Origin: an uncultured Lysobacteraceae bacterium
GTDB taxonomy: Bacteria > Pseudomonadota > Gammaproteobacteria > Xanthomonadales > Xanthomonadaceae
Length of the DNA stretch: 33,566 nt
NCBI GenBank assembly: GCA_946480825.1
Contig: CAMLLG010000044.1
Coordinates: 1-33,566 of the forward strand
Reading direction: 5' to 3'
Part shown: one piece after another, positions 1 to 10,136 of the stretch
How positions within the stretch are numbered: position 1 is the first letter of the stretch
Layout: each line of letters starts with the position of its first letter
Notes under the pieces: model-generated
Databases searched by the model: none
What the model saw: only the letters and a program-made list of their open reading frames with translations
Told to the model about the DNA's origin: nothing
Program-made: the position numbers and the translations under genes

Positions 1-2540
<2,540 letters not shown>

Positions 2541-2913
2541 TCCCGGCCCCCGGCCCGTCGACGACCTGGGTCCGTCGACGGCCGCGGGACTGCCGCAATG
2601 GCGAAACATCTGCCGGGACGATCGCGACCACGCGCTGCAGCGCCGCGCCCCGCCTCGCCGGGACATCCGCACTCCGATGGCAGACCGGCCGCGCGCGCCG
2701 GAAGTCCGCGCCTGAACGCGGCCAAGCGTCCGAATGGCGAAGCGCATCGCGGTTCGCGTCCTCGCGGCCGATGGGCCGTTCGCGGCACGACCGGACGCGG
2801 GGCGCATCGTGTCCCGGGAACGTCTTGCGGCCTCCGGGGGCCTATGCTCCAATCGACGCGACAACAATGAACGGCCGCATACCGGCCGCACTCGAATCGA
2901 GGGAGGGGAAACG
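2541..2913. other. Intergenic region between acnA and rpfB
   Basis: A GC-rich 373 bp gap. It holds a hairpin close to the acnA stop and, at its right end, the GGGAGGGGAA ribosome-binding region of rpfB. The rpfB promoter should lie here, but I could not identify a convincing -35/-10 pair. The open frames across it have no recognisable content. Confidence 0.6.
2555..2581 (+). terminator. Hairpin downstream of acnA
   Basis: CCGTCGAC (2555-2562) pairs perfectly with GTCGACGG (2574-2581) around an 11-nt loop, 15 bp after the acnA stop. There is no T-tract, so intrinsic termination is only possible, not shown. Confidence 0.35.
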
Positions 2914-4596
2914 ATGAGTCAAGAACGCCCGTGGATTGCCAGCTATCCGGCTTCCGTGCCTCAGGAGGTCGATGTCGACGAGTACCGTTCGATCGTCACC
3001 GTGCTGCAATCGTCGCTGGAGAAATATCGCGATCGCACGGCGTTCTCGAACATGGGCAAGTCGCTCACCTACGATGAGGTCGATCGTTACAGCAAACAGT
3101 TCGCCGCGTATCTGCTGGGCGAACTGAAACTCAAGAAGGGCGATCGCGTCGCGATCATGATGCCCAACTGCCTGCAGTATCCGATCGCGATCTTCGGGGT
3201 GCTCCGCGCCGGCCTCACGGTGGTGAACACCAATCCGATGTACACCCCGCGCGAGCTGAAGCACCAGTTGGTGGACTCGGGCGCGAGCGCCATCCTGGTG
3301 ATGGACAACTTCGGCAAGACGGTGCAGGAAGTGCTGGCCGACACGCCGGTGAAGCAGGTCATCACCACCGGCCTGGGCGACATGCTCGCCTTCCCCAAGG
3401 GCATGATCGTCAATTTCGTGCTGAAGCACGTCAAGAAGATGATCCCGGAGTACGACATCCCGGGCGCCATCCGCTTCCGCGATGCGCTGACCCTCGGGCA
3501 GATGCACACGCTGCCGGAAGTGGACATCGCACCGGAAGACATCGCCTTCCTGCAATACACCGGCGGCACCACCGGCGTTTCCAAGGGCGCCATGCTGACC
3601 CACCGCAACCTGGTGGCGAACATGCAGCAGGCCTCCACCTGGATCGGCCGCAACGCGCGCATGGGCGAGGAGATCATCATCACCGCGCTGCCGCTGTACC
3701 ACATCTTCGCGCTGACGGCGAACAGCCTGGTCTTCATGAAGTTCGGCGGTCACAACTATCTCATCACCAATCCGCGGGACATGCCCGGCTTCGTGAAGGA
3801 GCTGAGCAACGTGCCGTTCACCGCCATCACCGGCGTGAACACCCTGTTCAACGGTCTGCTGAACACGCCCGGCTTCGACAAGATCGATTTCTCGCACCTG
3901 CATCTCACCCTCGGCGGCGGCATGGCCGTGCAGCGTGCGGTCGCGGAGCGCTGGAAGCAGGTCACCGGCTGCACGCTGGTGGAAGCGTACGGCCTGACCG
4001 AGACGTCGCCGGCCGCGTGCATGAACCCGCTGGATCTGCCCGAATACAACGGTTCGATCGGCCTGCCGATTCCGTCCACCGACGCCTGCATCATGGATAA
4101 CGACAACAAGCCCGTCGGCGTCGACGAGATCGGCGAGCTGTGCATCCGCGGCCCGCAGGTGATGAAGGGCTACTGGCAGCGCCCGGACGAGACCGCGAAG
4201 ATGATCGACGACGACGGTTGGCTGCATACCGGCGACATGGCGCGGATGGACGCCAACGGCTTTTTCTACATCGTCGACCGCAAGAAGGACATGATCCTCG
4301 TCTCCGGTTTCAACGTGTATCCGAACGAAGTCGAGGATGTCATCGCGTTGATGCCCGGCGTGCTCGAAGTGGCGGCGGTCGGCGTGCCCGACGACAAATC
4401 CGGCGAAGCGGTCAAGGTCGTCATCGTCAAGAAAGACCCCAACCTCACCGCCGAACAGGTTCGCGAGCACGCGCGCAAGGAACTCACCGGCTACAAGCAA
4501 CCGAAGTACGTGGAATTCCGCACCGAACTGCCGAAGACCAACGTCGGCAAGATCCTGCGCCGCGAACTGCGCGATCAGGCCGCACCGCTGCAGTAA
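2914..4596 (+). CDS. rpfB: RpfB, long-chain fatty-acyl-CoA ligase
   Basis: Activates free fatty acids to acyl-CoA; in Xanthomonas RpfB is linked to turnover of the DSF signal and to fatty-acid recycling. The product of 560 residues equals the family length. The AMP-binding P-loop YTGGTTGVSKGA is at residues 215-226, followed by YGLTETSPAA, the TGDMARMD hinge region and the C-terminal catalytic lysine motif NVGKILRR. I chose the ATG at 2914 because GGGAGGGGAA stands directly upstream and the N-terminus MSQERPWIASYP fits the family; the frame is open further upstream to 2734, but without homologous content. In Xanthomonas rpfF follows directly. Here a 5.6-kb operon lies between them, and a strong hairpin sits just after the rpfB stop. 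Confidence 0.95.
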   Translation: MSQERPWIASYPASVPQEVDVDEYRSIVTVLQSSLEKYRDRTAFSNMGKSLTYDEVDRYSKQFAAYLLGELKLKKGDRVAIMMPNCLQYPIAIFGVLRAGLTVVNTNPMYTPRELKHQLVDSGASAILVMDNFGKTVQEVLADTPVKQVITTGLGDMLAFPKGMIVNFVLKHVKKMIPEYDIPGAIRFRDALTLGQMHTLPEVDIAPEDIAFLQYTGGTTGVSKGAMLTHRNLVANMQQASTWIGRNARMGEEIIITALPLYHIFALTANSLVFMKFGGHNYLITNPRDMPGFVKELSNVPFTAITGVNTLFNGLLNTPGFDKIDFSHLHLTLGGGMAVQRAVAERWKQVTGCTLVEAYGLTETSPAACMNPLDLPEYNGSIGLPIPSTDACIMDNDNKPVGVDEIGELCIRGPQVMKGYWQRPDETAKMIDDDGWLHTGDMARMDANGFFYIVDRKKDMILVSGFNVYPNEVEDVIALMPGVLEVAAVGVPDDKSGEAVKVVIVKKDPNLTAEQVREHARKELTGYKQPKYVEFRTELPKTNVGKILRRELRDQAAPLQ

Positions 4597-4607
4597 TACC
4601 CCCGGCA

Positions 4608-4639
4608 CGCGTGCCGTGTTCCACCGGACACGGCACGCG
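4608..4639 (+). terminator. Strong hairpin after rpfB
   Basis: CGCGTGCCGTGT (4608-4619) pairs perfectly over 12 bp with ACACGGCACGCG (4628-4639), with an 8-nt loop, starting 12 bp after the rpfB stop. No U-tract follows, but position and stability fit a transcription end or an RNA 3' stabiliser. Confidence 0.55.
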
Positions 4640-4762
4640 GCGCCACCCTGCATACCATCGTGCTGCGCCGCACCATGCCGGGTGAAGATGCCCCGGTCAT
4701 GCGCGATCCGTCCGCGATCGCGCCTCCGAGCGCCCGTGCCGACCGGGTCTTTCCGTTGAAAA

Positions 4763-4797
4763 CCTCCCGGGTCGCGGCCGCATCCGGGAGGCGACCC
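4763..4797. other. Overlapping alternative hairpins
   Basis: CCTCCCGG (4763-4770) can pair with CCGGGAGG (4784-4791), while GGGTCGC (4769-4775) can pair with GCGACCC (4791-4797). The two pairings share bases and exclude each other. Its role is unknown; it lies upstream of the predicted promoter and may be a second terminator structure for rpfB. Confidence 0.35.
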
Positions 4798-4849
4798 TGC
4801 GTTTCGCTCAGCGAAATCAATGACTTGATTCCGCATGACGCAGCGCAGC

Positions 4850-4877
4850 TTGATCAATCAAACGTTTGAAGTATTCT
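4850..4877 (+). promoter_or_regulatory. Candidate promoter with palindromic operator in the spacer
   Basis: TTGATC (4850-4855) and TATTCT (4872-4877) are separated by 16 bp and resemble sigma-70 -35 and -10 boxes (4 of 6 matches each). The perfect 12-bp palindrome TCAAACGTTTGA (4858-4869) fills the spacer, where a bound repressor would block polymerase. A second palindrome TTGATCAA overlaps the -35 box. The site stands 169 bp before the di-iron oxygenase start and is the likely promoter of that operon. Confidence 0.5.
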
Positions 4878-4893
4878 GCTGCCCTGACCGGCC

Positions 4894-4909
4894 GACGTGG
4901 GTACACGTC
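4894..4909 (+). other. Leader stem-loop
   Basis: GACGTG (4894-4899) pairs with CACGTC (4904-4909) around a GGTA tetraloop, about 17 bases after the predicted -10 box, so it would form at the very 5' end of the transcript. Confidence 0.35.
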
Positions 4910-4935
4910 CCGTTGGCCCGCGTCATGAAGATCGT

Positions 4936-5005
4936 GAACCCGGAACTCTCGACCCGGGATTTCCGATCCGGGATTTTCGACTCGAGGTTCTCGACTCACT
5001 GGAAC
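4936..5005 (+). repeat. 14-bp imperfect tandem repeat in the operon leader
   Basis: Consecutive 14-mers read CGACCCGGGATTTC (4950-4963), CGATCCGGGATTTT (4964-4977) and CGACTCGAGGTTCT (4978-4991), flanked by more diverged copies at 4936-4949 and 4992-5005. They lie in the untranslated leader of the di-iron oxygenase gene. A 14-bp period cannot code in frame, so a regulatory or slippage origin is more likely than a coding one. Confidence 0.55.
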
Positions 5006-5045
5006 GGGTGTCCCCGACACTCCGACTGCCCCAAGGAATCTGGAC

Positions 5046-5969
5046 ATGTCATCAGTCTCCGCGCTCGTCACCCCTGCCCCCGATCTGGCGCAGATCGATG
5101 CCGATCCGGTGTTCGCTTCGCGTCTCCAGCAACTGATCCGCCTTTCGCGCGAACGCCACGTCAACAGCTTTTCGCAGATCGAGTGGCCGGACACCCTCCC
5201 GGACGACGAATGGTGGCTGTCGCCGGAACTGCTGAGCGTCCACGGCACCCGGCACGCGGACAGCCTGTCCGAGCGGCAGCTCAAACGACTGTCGAAATGG
5301 GAATGCATCAACGCCTTCAGCCTGAACGTCGAGGGCGAGCGCGAACTGATCAGCGCGCTCTCGGCGCAGCTGTATGCGCCCGACCTGCCCGAGCTCGACA
5401 CCTACATCCATCATTTCATCGACGAAGAGAACAAGCATCTCTGGTTCTTCGGCGAGTTCTGCCGCCGCTACGGCGGCAAGATCTATTCCAGCAAGAAGGT
5501 CGGCATCGCCGATGAGCGCTTCTGCAAGGAAATGGCGTTCTTCCTGCTGTATGCGCGCATTTTCATCTTCGAGGAAATCGGCGGCTACTACAACGTCGTC
5601 GCCGGCGGCGACGACCGGGTCTCGCCTTTCGTGCGAATGATCCATCAGATCCACCACGCCGACGAAGCGCGTCACATCACTTTCGGCCGCGCCCTGCTGG
5701 CGCAGACCAAGGACATCGCGTTCGCGGCGTGCGACGCCGCCGAGCGCGAATCCGCCATCGCGCATCTGCGGCGTTTCGTGAGGATATCGATCGAATCGCT
5801 GTATCAGCCCGCGATGTACCGCGACAGCGGTCTCGAAGGCGGTGTGGCGCTGCGGCGCAGCCTGCTGGCGGACCCGGCGCGACGCGAACATCACGTCTCG
5901 GCACTGCTGAAGCGGCCGCTGAAATTCATGAACGACATCGGCATCCAACTGGAAGGGTTCGCGTCATGA
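5046..5969 (+). CDS. AurF-like di-iron (ferritin-like) oxygenase
   Basis: Predicted cytoplasmic non-haem di-iron oxygenase of 307 residues, of the family of p-aminobenzoate N-oxygenase AurF. Ligand spacing fits closely: Glu128-x-x-His131 in EENKH, Glu176 in FIFEEIGG, His203 and Glu207-x-x-His210 in HHADEARH. The intervals Glu176-His203-Glu207-His210 (27, 4, 3) equal those of the AurF ligands 196-223-227-230. The first Glu is probably one of those in EGERE (97-100). Such enzymes oxidise amines to hydroxylamine, nitroso or nitro groups, often on carrier-bound substrates. The ATG at 5046 has AAGGA eight bases upstream. The stop overlaps the next start (ATGA), so it is translationally coupled to the carrier protein. 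The substrate is unknown; C-oxygenation is an alternative. Confidence 0.85.
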   Translation: MSSVSALVTPAPDLAQIDADPVFASRLQQLIRLSRERHVNSFSQIEWPDTLPDDEWWLSPELLSVHGTRHADSLSERQLKRLSKWECINAFSLNVEGERELISALSAQLYAPDLPELDTYIHHFIDEENKHLWFFGEFCRRYGGKIYSSKKVGIADERFCKEMAFFLLYARIFIFEEIGGYYNVVAGGDDRVSPFVRMIHQIHHADEARHITFGRALLAQTKDIAFAACDAAERESAIAHLRRFVRISIESLYQPAMYRDSGLEGGVALRRSLLADPARREHHVSALLKRPLKFMNDIGIQLEGFAS

Positions 5970-6211
5970 GCATCGCGATCACAGGTATCGAGACGCTGCG
6001 CGAATGGATTCTGGAAAAACATCCCGACCTCGATCGGATCGAAGACGACACCGATCTGTTCGAGCAGAAGCTGATCGATTCGATCAACTTCGTCGAATAC
6101 ATCCTGATCATCGAAGAGCTGATCGATCGCGAAATTCCGGTCACGCCGGATCTGATCCCGAGGACGGCCACGCTCGCCCGGGTTCGCGACAACTTCCTCG
6201 CCGCAACCTGA
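5966..6211 (+). CDS. Free-standing acyl/peptidyl carrier protein
   Basis: An 81-residue acidic helical protein with the 4'-phosphopantetheine attachment motif DSI, Ser39 (LIDSINFVEYILIIEEL). Length and pattern match stand-alone carrier proteins of biosynthetic clusters; it is too unlike AcpP (DSLDxVEL) to be the fatty-acid ACP. It probably carries the substrate activated by the adenylation enzyme at 8379, for oxidation by the di-iron enzyme and release by the reductase. Its ATG overlaps the upstream stop by four bases, which couples translation. The gap of 85 bp before the next gene contains a hairpin. Confidence 0.85.
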   Translation: MSIAITGIETLREWILEKHPDLDRIEDDTDLFEQKLIDSINFVEYILIIEELIDREIPVTPDLIPRTATLARVRDNFLAAT

Positions 6212-6231
6212 CCGCGTCGACCACGACGCCC

Positions 6232-6257
6232 GGCGGGCACCGCTACCGGCGCCCGCC
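6232..6257 (+). other. Intra-operon hairpin
   Basis: GGCGGGC (6232-6238) pairs with GCCCGCC (6251-6257), followed by a pyrimidine-rich stretch (TCCATCTTCATCTTC). It lies between the carrier-protein gene and the reductase gene and could lower downstream expression, giving more carrier protein than reductase. Not proven. Confidence 0.35.
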
Positions 6258-6296
6258 TCCATCTTCATCTTCGCGCCCGCCTACAAGGAGTTCTCC

Positions 6297-8369
6297 GTGC
6301 AGCGTTCCGACATCATCGACCCCACCGCGTCCACGTCGCCCGGGGCGAACCATCCGATTCTGCTGACCGGCGCCACGGGTTTCCTCGGCGGCCATTACCT
6401 GCTGCACAGGATCGAGTGGCCGGGGCCGGTTTACGCGATCGTTCGCGGCGATTCCGAAGCCAAGGCCCGGGCCCGACTGTACGCGCACCTCGCGGAATGC
6501 GCCGCCTCCTACGGCAGGACGCTGCCCAGGGCGCTGCTCGACAGCCGCCTGCACGTGCTGACCGGCGACATCACCCGCCCCGACTGCGGGCTGGACGCCG
6601 ATGCGCTGGCGCGCCTGCGCCAGGCCGGCCTGCGCGAATTCTGGCACTGCGCGGCGAGCCTGAAATTCGAGGACCGACATCGCCAGGAAATCTTCGAACA
6701 CAACATCGGCGGCACCGGCAACATGCTCGAACTGTTCAGGACGTTGTCGACCGGCTCGCCCGACGATCCGCATGGCGAAACGCAAGGCGACACGCAGGTC
6801 GAATTCGTGCACATCTCGACCGCCTACAGCGTCGGCAAGGCGCAGGGCACGATCGAAGAAGCGCGTCATTCGCCCGAGCGCGAGTACAACAACGCCTACG
6901 AAGAGAGCAAGAATCTCGCCGAAAACCGCGTGATCGATTTCTGCGAATCGCATGGCCTGAGTTACCGGATCCTGCGGCCGACGATCGTGATGGGGCCGCG
7001 CAGGAGCCATCAGAGCGGGACGACGCGGTTCGGCGTTTACGGCCTGGCGAAGGAAGTGCATCGACTGCGCGAGACGCTGTCCAAGCTGAAGCACCCGCTG
7101 GAACTGCTCGGCAACGAACGCGCCACCGCCAACCTGACGCCGGTGGACGAATGCGTCCACGACATGATGCGCCTGTCGCGCGAGGGATTCGGCGACCAGC
7201 GCTTCTTCCATCTCAGCAACCCAGAAGGCGTCAGCCTGCCGAAGTTGATCGCGATGATCGACAGCAAGACCGGCGCAAACCGCCTCGCCTTCGTCTCGAA
7301 ACGCAGCGAAGACATCGGCCCGCTGCAGAAACTCTTCGACAAACGCACGAAGTTCTACGCCGGCTACTACAACGCGGAAAAGTTCTTCGCGCGCAGCGCA
7401 CCGCCGCAGCCGCAGCTCGACTGGAACGATGTCGAACGTTATCTCAACCTTTTCGTGCTGGAACTGCAGCAGGAGGAGGCCGGCGGCGTGGGTTTCCGCT
7501 CGCATGCGGTGACCGCGCGCGACGGCGCCGTGCTCAACGTGTTCTCCTGCGGCAATCCGACCCTGCCGCCGCTGTTGCTGGCCAACGCCTACGGCATGCC
7601 GGCCGAATTCATGTGGCCGCTCGCGCAGCGACTGCGCGACGATTTCCACGTCGTCACCTGGGAGTGCCGCTGGGTACCCACGATCGAGCATCCGTTCTCC
7701 GCCGACGACTGCGCGTCGCTGGCGCATGCGCAGGACATCGTCGACATCCAGAAGGCGCTGGGACTGGGCGCCGCCGACGTGGTCGGCTGGAGCAGCGGCG
7801 CCCAGGTCGCGCTGCGGGCCATGGCCGCGTTCCCGGAGCGCATCCGCGCCGGCGTGCTGCTCAATCCCGGCGTCTCGATCCGCCCGTCCGACACGGTGCG
7901 CGTCACCCGCTTCGAAACCGGCATCCGTTCGTTGTTCGACAAAATCGCGGGCAACTACCGGATGGCGGAGAAATACTGCGAGCTCATCTACGGCGCGGCT
8001 TCCACCGATGCCGGCGACAACAAGATGCTGAGCAACATCCTGACCAGCACCGACCCGTATCTGCTGTACATGACCAGCCTGCCCTTCCGCACGCCGGAAT
8101 CCCTGTTCCGCTACGCGAACATGATGCGCACCCTGTTCGCAGAACGGCCGGACGCCTGGACCCACGACGTGACCCAGGAGGTGCTGGTCTACGTCGCCGA
8201 TCAGGACGTCGTCACCCATCCGGACATCGGCAGGGCGCTCTGCGAAGGCCTGCGTCATGGTCATCTGCACCAGGACCCGGACGGCGATCATTTCGGCCAC
8301 TATTACGATCAACGGGTCGCCGATCTCGTGCGTCGTTATCTCGCCCCCGGCCAGCAGAAGGCCGCCTGA
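6297..8369 (+). CDS. Thioester reductase (NAD-binding) fused to alpha/beta hydrolase
   Basis: 690 residues in two domains. Residues about 20-390 are an extended SDR of the thioester-reductase/male-sterility type: cofactor loop TGATGFLG (24-31), Ser174 in VHISTAYSVG, and the catalytic pair Tyr201/Lys205 in YEESK. Such domains reduce carrier-bound thioesters to aldehydes or alcohols with NAD(P)H. Residues about 400-685 are an alpha/beta hydrolase with nucleophile Ser499 in GWSSG, an acid at Asp635 or Asp637 (VADQD) and His665 (DGDHFGH). The start is GTG at 6297, supported by AAGGAG six bases upstream. The fusion is unusual: usually a reductase or a thioesterase releases the product, not both in one chain. 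The hydrolase may be an editing, hydrolytic or condensing activity; this is inference. Confidence 0.82.
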   Translation: MQRSDIIDPTASTSPGANHPILLTGATGFLGGHYLLHRIEWPGPVYAIVRGDSEAKARARLYAHLAECAASYGRTLPRALLDSRLHVLTGDITRPDCGLDADALARLRQAGLREFWHCAASLKFEDRHRQEIFEHNIGGTGNMLELFRTLSTGSPDDPHGETQGDTQVEFVHISTAYSVGKAQGTIEEARHSPEREYNNAYEESKNLAENRVIDFCESHGLSYRILRPTIVMGPRRSHQSGTTRFGVYGLAKEVHRLRETLSKLKHPLELLGNERATANLTPVDECVHDMMRLSREGFGDQRFFHLSNPEGVSLPKLIAMIDSKTGANRLAFVSKRSEDIGPLQKLFDKRTKFYAGYYNAEKFFARSAPPQPQLDWNDVERYLNLFVLELQQEEAGGVGFRSHAVTARDGAVLNVFSCGNPTLPPLLLANAYGMPAEFMWPLAQRLRDDFHVVTWECRWVPTIEHPFSADDCASLAHAQDIVDIQKALGLGAADVVGWSSGAQVALRAMAAFPERIRAGVLLNPGVSIRPSDTVRVTRFETGIRSLFDKIAGNYRMAEKYCELIYGAASTDAGDNKMLSNILTSTDPYLLYMTSLPFRTPESLFRYANMMRTLFAERPDAWTHDVTQEVLVYVADQDVVTHPDIGRALCEGLRHGHLHQDPDGDHFGHYYDQRVADLVRRYLAPGQQKAA

Positions 8370-8378
8370 CGGAACGCC

Positions 8379-10136
8379 ATGCAAGGACACGTCACCCGAA
8401 GAACGAGCGCCGCGGAGAACGCCGAAAGGAACGCCGTCGAATACGTCCTCGATTCGGCGCGGCGTTTCCCCGACAGGCCGGCCCTGTGGATCGACGGGCG
8501 CACGTATTCCTATGCCGCGCTGACGGCGCATGCGCAGCGGCTCGCCGATCGTCTGACGGCGATCGATGGCGCCGTGTGCGCGACGCTGGGCGAGCGCAGC
8601 CTCATCGCCTATTGCGCACCGCTGGCGTGCATGCTGGCGGGCAAGATCCACGTTCCGCTCGGCACGAGTTTCCCCGCGGCACGGATGGCGGACATCCTCG
8701 ACCGCACGCGTCCGTCGATCCTGATCTGCGATGAAAACGGCGCAGGGCCACTGCCGGATCTGCTGGCAGCGATCGATTTCGCGGTCGATGTGTTGACGCC
8801 CGATGCGCTCGACGCCGATCCGGATGTCGATCTCGATGGCGATCCCGGCGCGAATGCCGACGCGGGCGATCCGTCGCCACGCGACGATGCGACCGATGCC
8901 CGCTCGCGGGCCGCGACCGCATGTGCCATCGGCGACGACACGCTTTCGGGCCTGATCGAGGACGACGGCCCGATCGCGTATCTGCTTTTCACTTCGGGCA
9001 GCACCGGCGTGCCCAAGGGCGTCGCGGTCGGCCACCCGGCGCTCTGCGCCTACGTCGAAGCCGTGCGCGCGCGCTACCCGGAACTCGACGAACACCAGCG
9101 CTGCACGCAGTTCTTCGAACCGACGTTCGATCTGTCGATGCACGACATGTTCGCGACCTGGGCGGTCGGCGCCTGCCTCTACTGCGTGCCGCGGTCGGCC
9201 CTGCTGCTGCCGACGGATTTCGTCAACGCGCATCGGCTGACCGTGTGGTTCTCGGTGCCGTCGATGGCCGCGACGCTGCAGCGCTATCGACTGCTGAACG
9301 CGGGGGCGTTGCCGTCCCTCAAACTCGCGCTGTTCTGCGGCGAAGCGCTGCCGGGCCCGTTGGCCGCCGCCTGGATGGCGGCCGCACCGGATGCACGCTG
9401 CGAGAATCTCTACGGCCCCACCGAAGCCACGATCGCCTGTACCGCCCATCGCGTTGAGGATGCGGACGGCGCGATGGCCGTCGTGCCGATCGGCGAAGCG
9501 TTTCCCGCGATGGAGATCGCGGTCGTGCGCGAAGACGGCACGCGCTGCGACATCGACGAGATCGGCGAACTCTGGCTCGGCGGCGCGCAGCTCGCGCTCG
9601 GTTACTGGCGCGATCCCGCGCAGACCGCCGCGCGTTTCGTGAGCGCGCGGTTCGACGGACTCGATGCGTCGCGCTGGTACCGGACCGGCGATCTGGCGAC
9701 GATCGCGCCCGATGGCGTCGCGCATTTCCGCGGCCGTGCGGATCGCCAGGTCAAACTGCGCGGTTACCGGATCGAACTGCAGGAAGTCGAAGCGCATCTG
9801 CGCGCGATCTGTTCGCGACCCGAACGTCCGGTCGAGGTGGCGGTCGTCCCGATATCGACACACGCCGGCGAACCGGCCAGCGGCATCGCGGCGTTCGTGG
9901 CGGCGGCGGATTTCGATCCACGCGCCGCGCTGGCGGCGATGAAACTGCGCCTGCCGGCCTACATGGTGCCGTCACGCATCCATGTCCTGGACGCGCTTCC
10001 GCTGAACAGCAACGGCAAGATCGATCATCCGGCGCTGATCGAACGATTGCGCGCGGACGAACGCGTTCCGCGGATCGGACGCAAGGCCCACGCGGAAAAC
10101 GGCACGACAAACGGCACGACGGAGTGCATGCGATGA
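8379..10136 (+). CDS. Stand-alone amino-acid adenylation enzyme (NRPS A-domain type)
   Basis: A 585-residue ATP-dependent ligase with the core motifs of NRPS adenylation domains: A3 LLFTSGSTGVPKG (202-214), A4 FDLSMHDMF with Asp251 in the position that usually binds the substrate alpha-amino group, A5 NLYGPTEAT (343-351), A7 YRTGDL (434-439), A8 GRADRQVKLRGYRIEL (452-467) and A10 NSNGKI with catalytic Lys547. It has no carrier or condensation domain, so it probably loads the free carrier protein two genes upstream. An Asp-rich low-complexity stretch interrupts residues about 141-187, just before A3. It begins 9 bp after the previous stop and ends overlapping the HIT gene. I do not predict the exact amino acid; Asp251 favours an alpha-amino acid. 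Confidence 0.87.
   Translation: MQGHVTRRTSAAENAERNAVEYVLDSARRFPDRPALWIDGRTYSYAALTAHAQRLADRLTAIDGAVCATLGERSLIAYCAPLACMLAGKIHVPLGTSFPAARMADILDRTRPSILICDENGAGPLPDLLAAIDFAVDVLTPDALDADPDVDLDGDPGANADAGDPSPRDDATDARSRAATACAIGDDTLSGLIEDDGPIAYLLFTSGSTGVPKGVAVGHPALCAYVEAVRARYPELDEHQRCTQFFEPTFDLSMHDMFATWAVGACLYCVPRSALLLPTDFVNAHRLTVWFSVPSMAATLQRYRLLNAGALPSLKLALFCGEALPGPLAAAWMAAAPDARCENLYGPTEATIACTAHRVEDADGAMAVVPIGEAFPAMEIAVVREDGTRCDIDEIGELWLGGAQLALGYWRDPAQTAARFVSARFDGLDASRWYRTGDLATIAPDGVAHFRGRADRQVKLRGYRIELQEVEAHLRAICSRPERPVEVAVVPISTHAGEPASGIAAFVAAADFDPRAALAAMKLRLPAYMVPSRIHVLDALPLNSNGKIDHPALIERLRADERVPRIGRKAHAENGTTNGTTECMR

Larger units (their letters stand above)
4597..5045. other. Regulatory intergenic region between rpfB and the di-iron oxygenase operon
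   Basis: 449 bp without a credible gene. From left to right it holds a 12-bp perfect hairpin after rpfB, two mutually exclusive hairpins near 4763-4797, a cluster of small AT-rich dyads at 4816-4869, a promoter-like pair at 4850-4877, a leader stem-loop at 4894-4909 and a 14-bp imperfect tandem repeat at 4936-5005. It ends in AAGGA eight bases before the ATG at 5046. The density of structure suggests it is the control region of the following operon. Confidence 0.6.

Noticed and set aside
2842..4857. Minus-strand open frame opposite rpfB
   Set aside because: Low-complexity His/Arg/Val-rich translation opposite a complete RpfB; a shadow.
4835..5515. Open frame starting at 4835 into the di-iron oxygenase region
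   Set aside because: Different frame from the oxygenase; Arg/Pro-rich and starts upstream of the predicted promoter.
5966..6211. Carrier protein as the housekeeping fatty-acid ACP
   Set aside because: The attachment context is DSI in an unusual sequence, not the AcpP DSL pattern, and it lies in a specialised operon rather than beside fabD, fabG or fabF.
6243..9863. About 1200-codon open frame on the minus strand across the reductase and adenylation genes
   Set aside because: Shadow frame. The plus strand carries intact catalytic motifs and operon-type starts; the minus translation has no recognisable domain.
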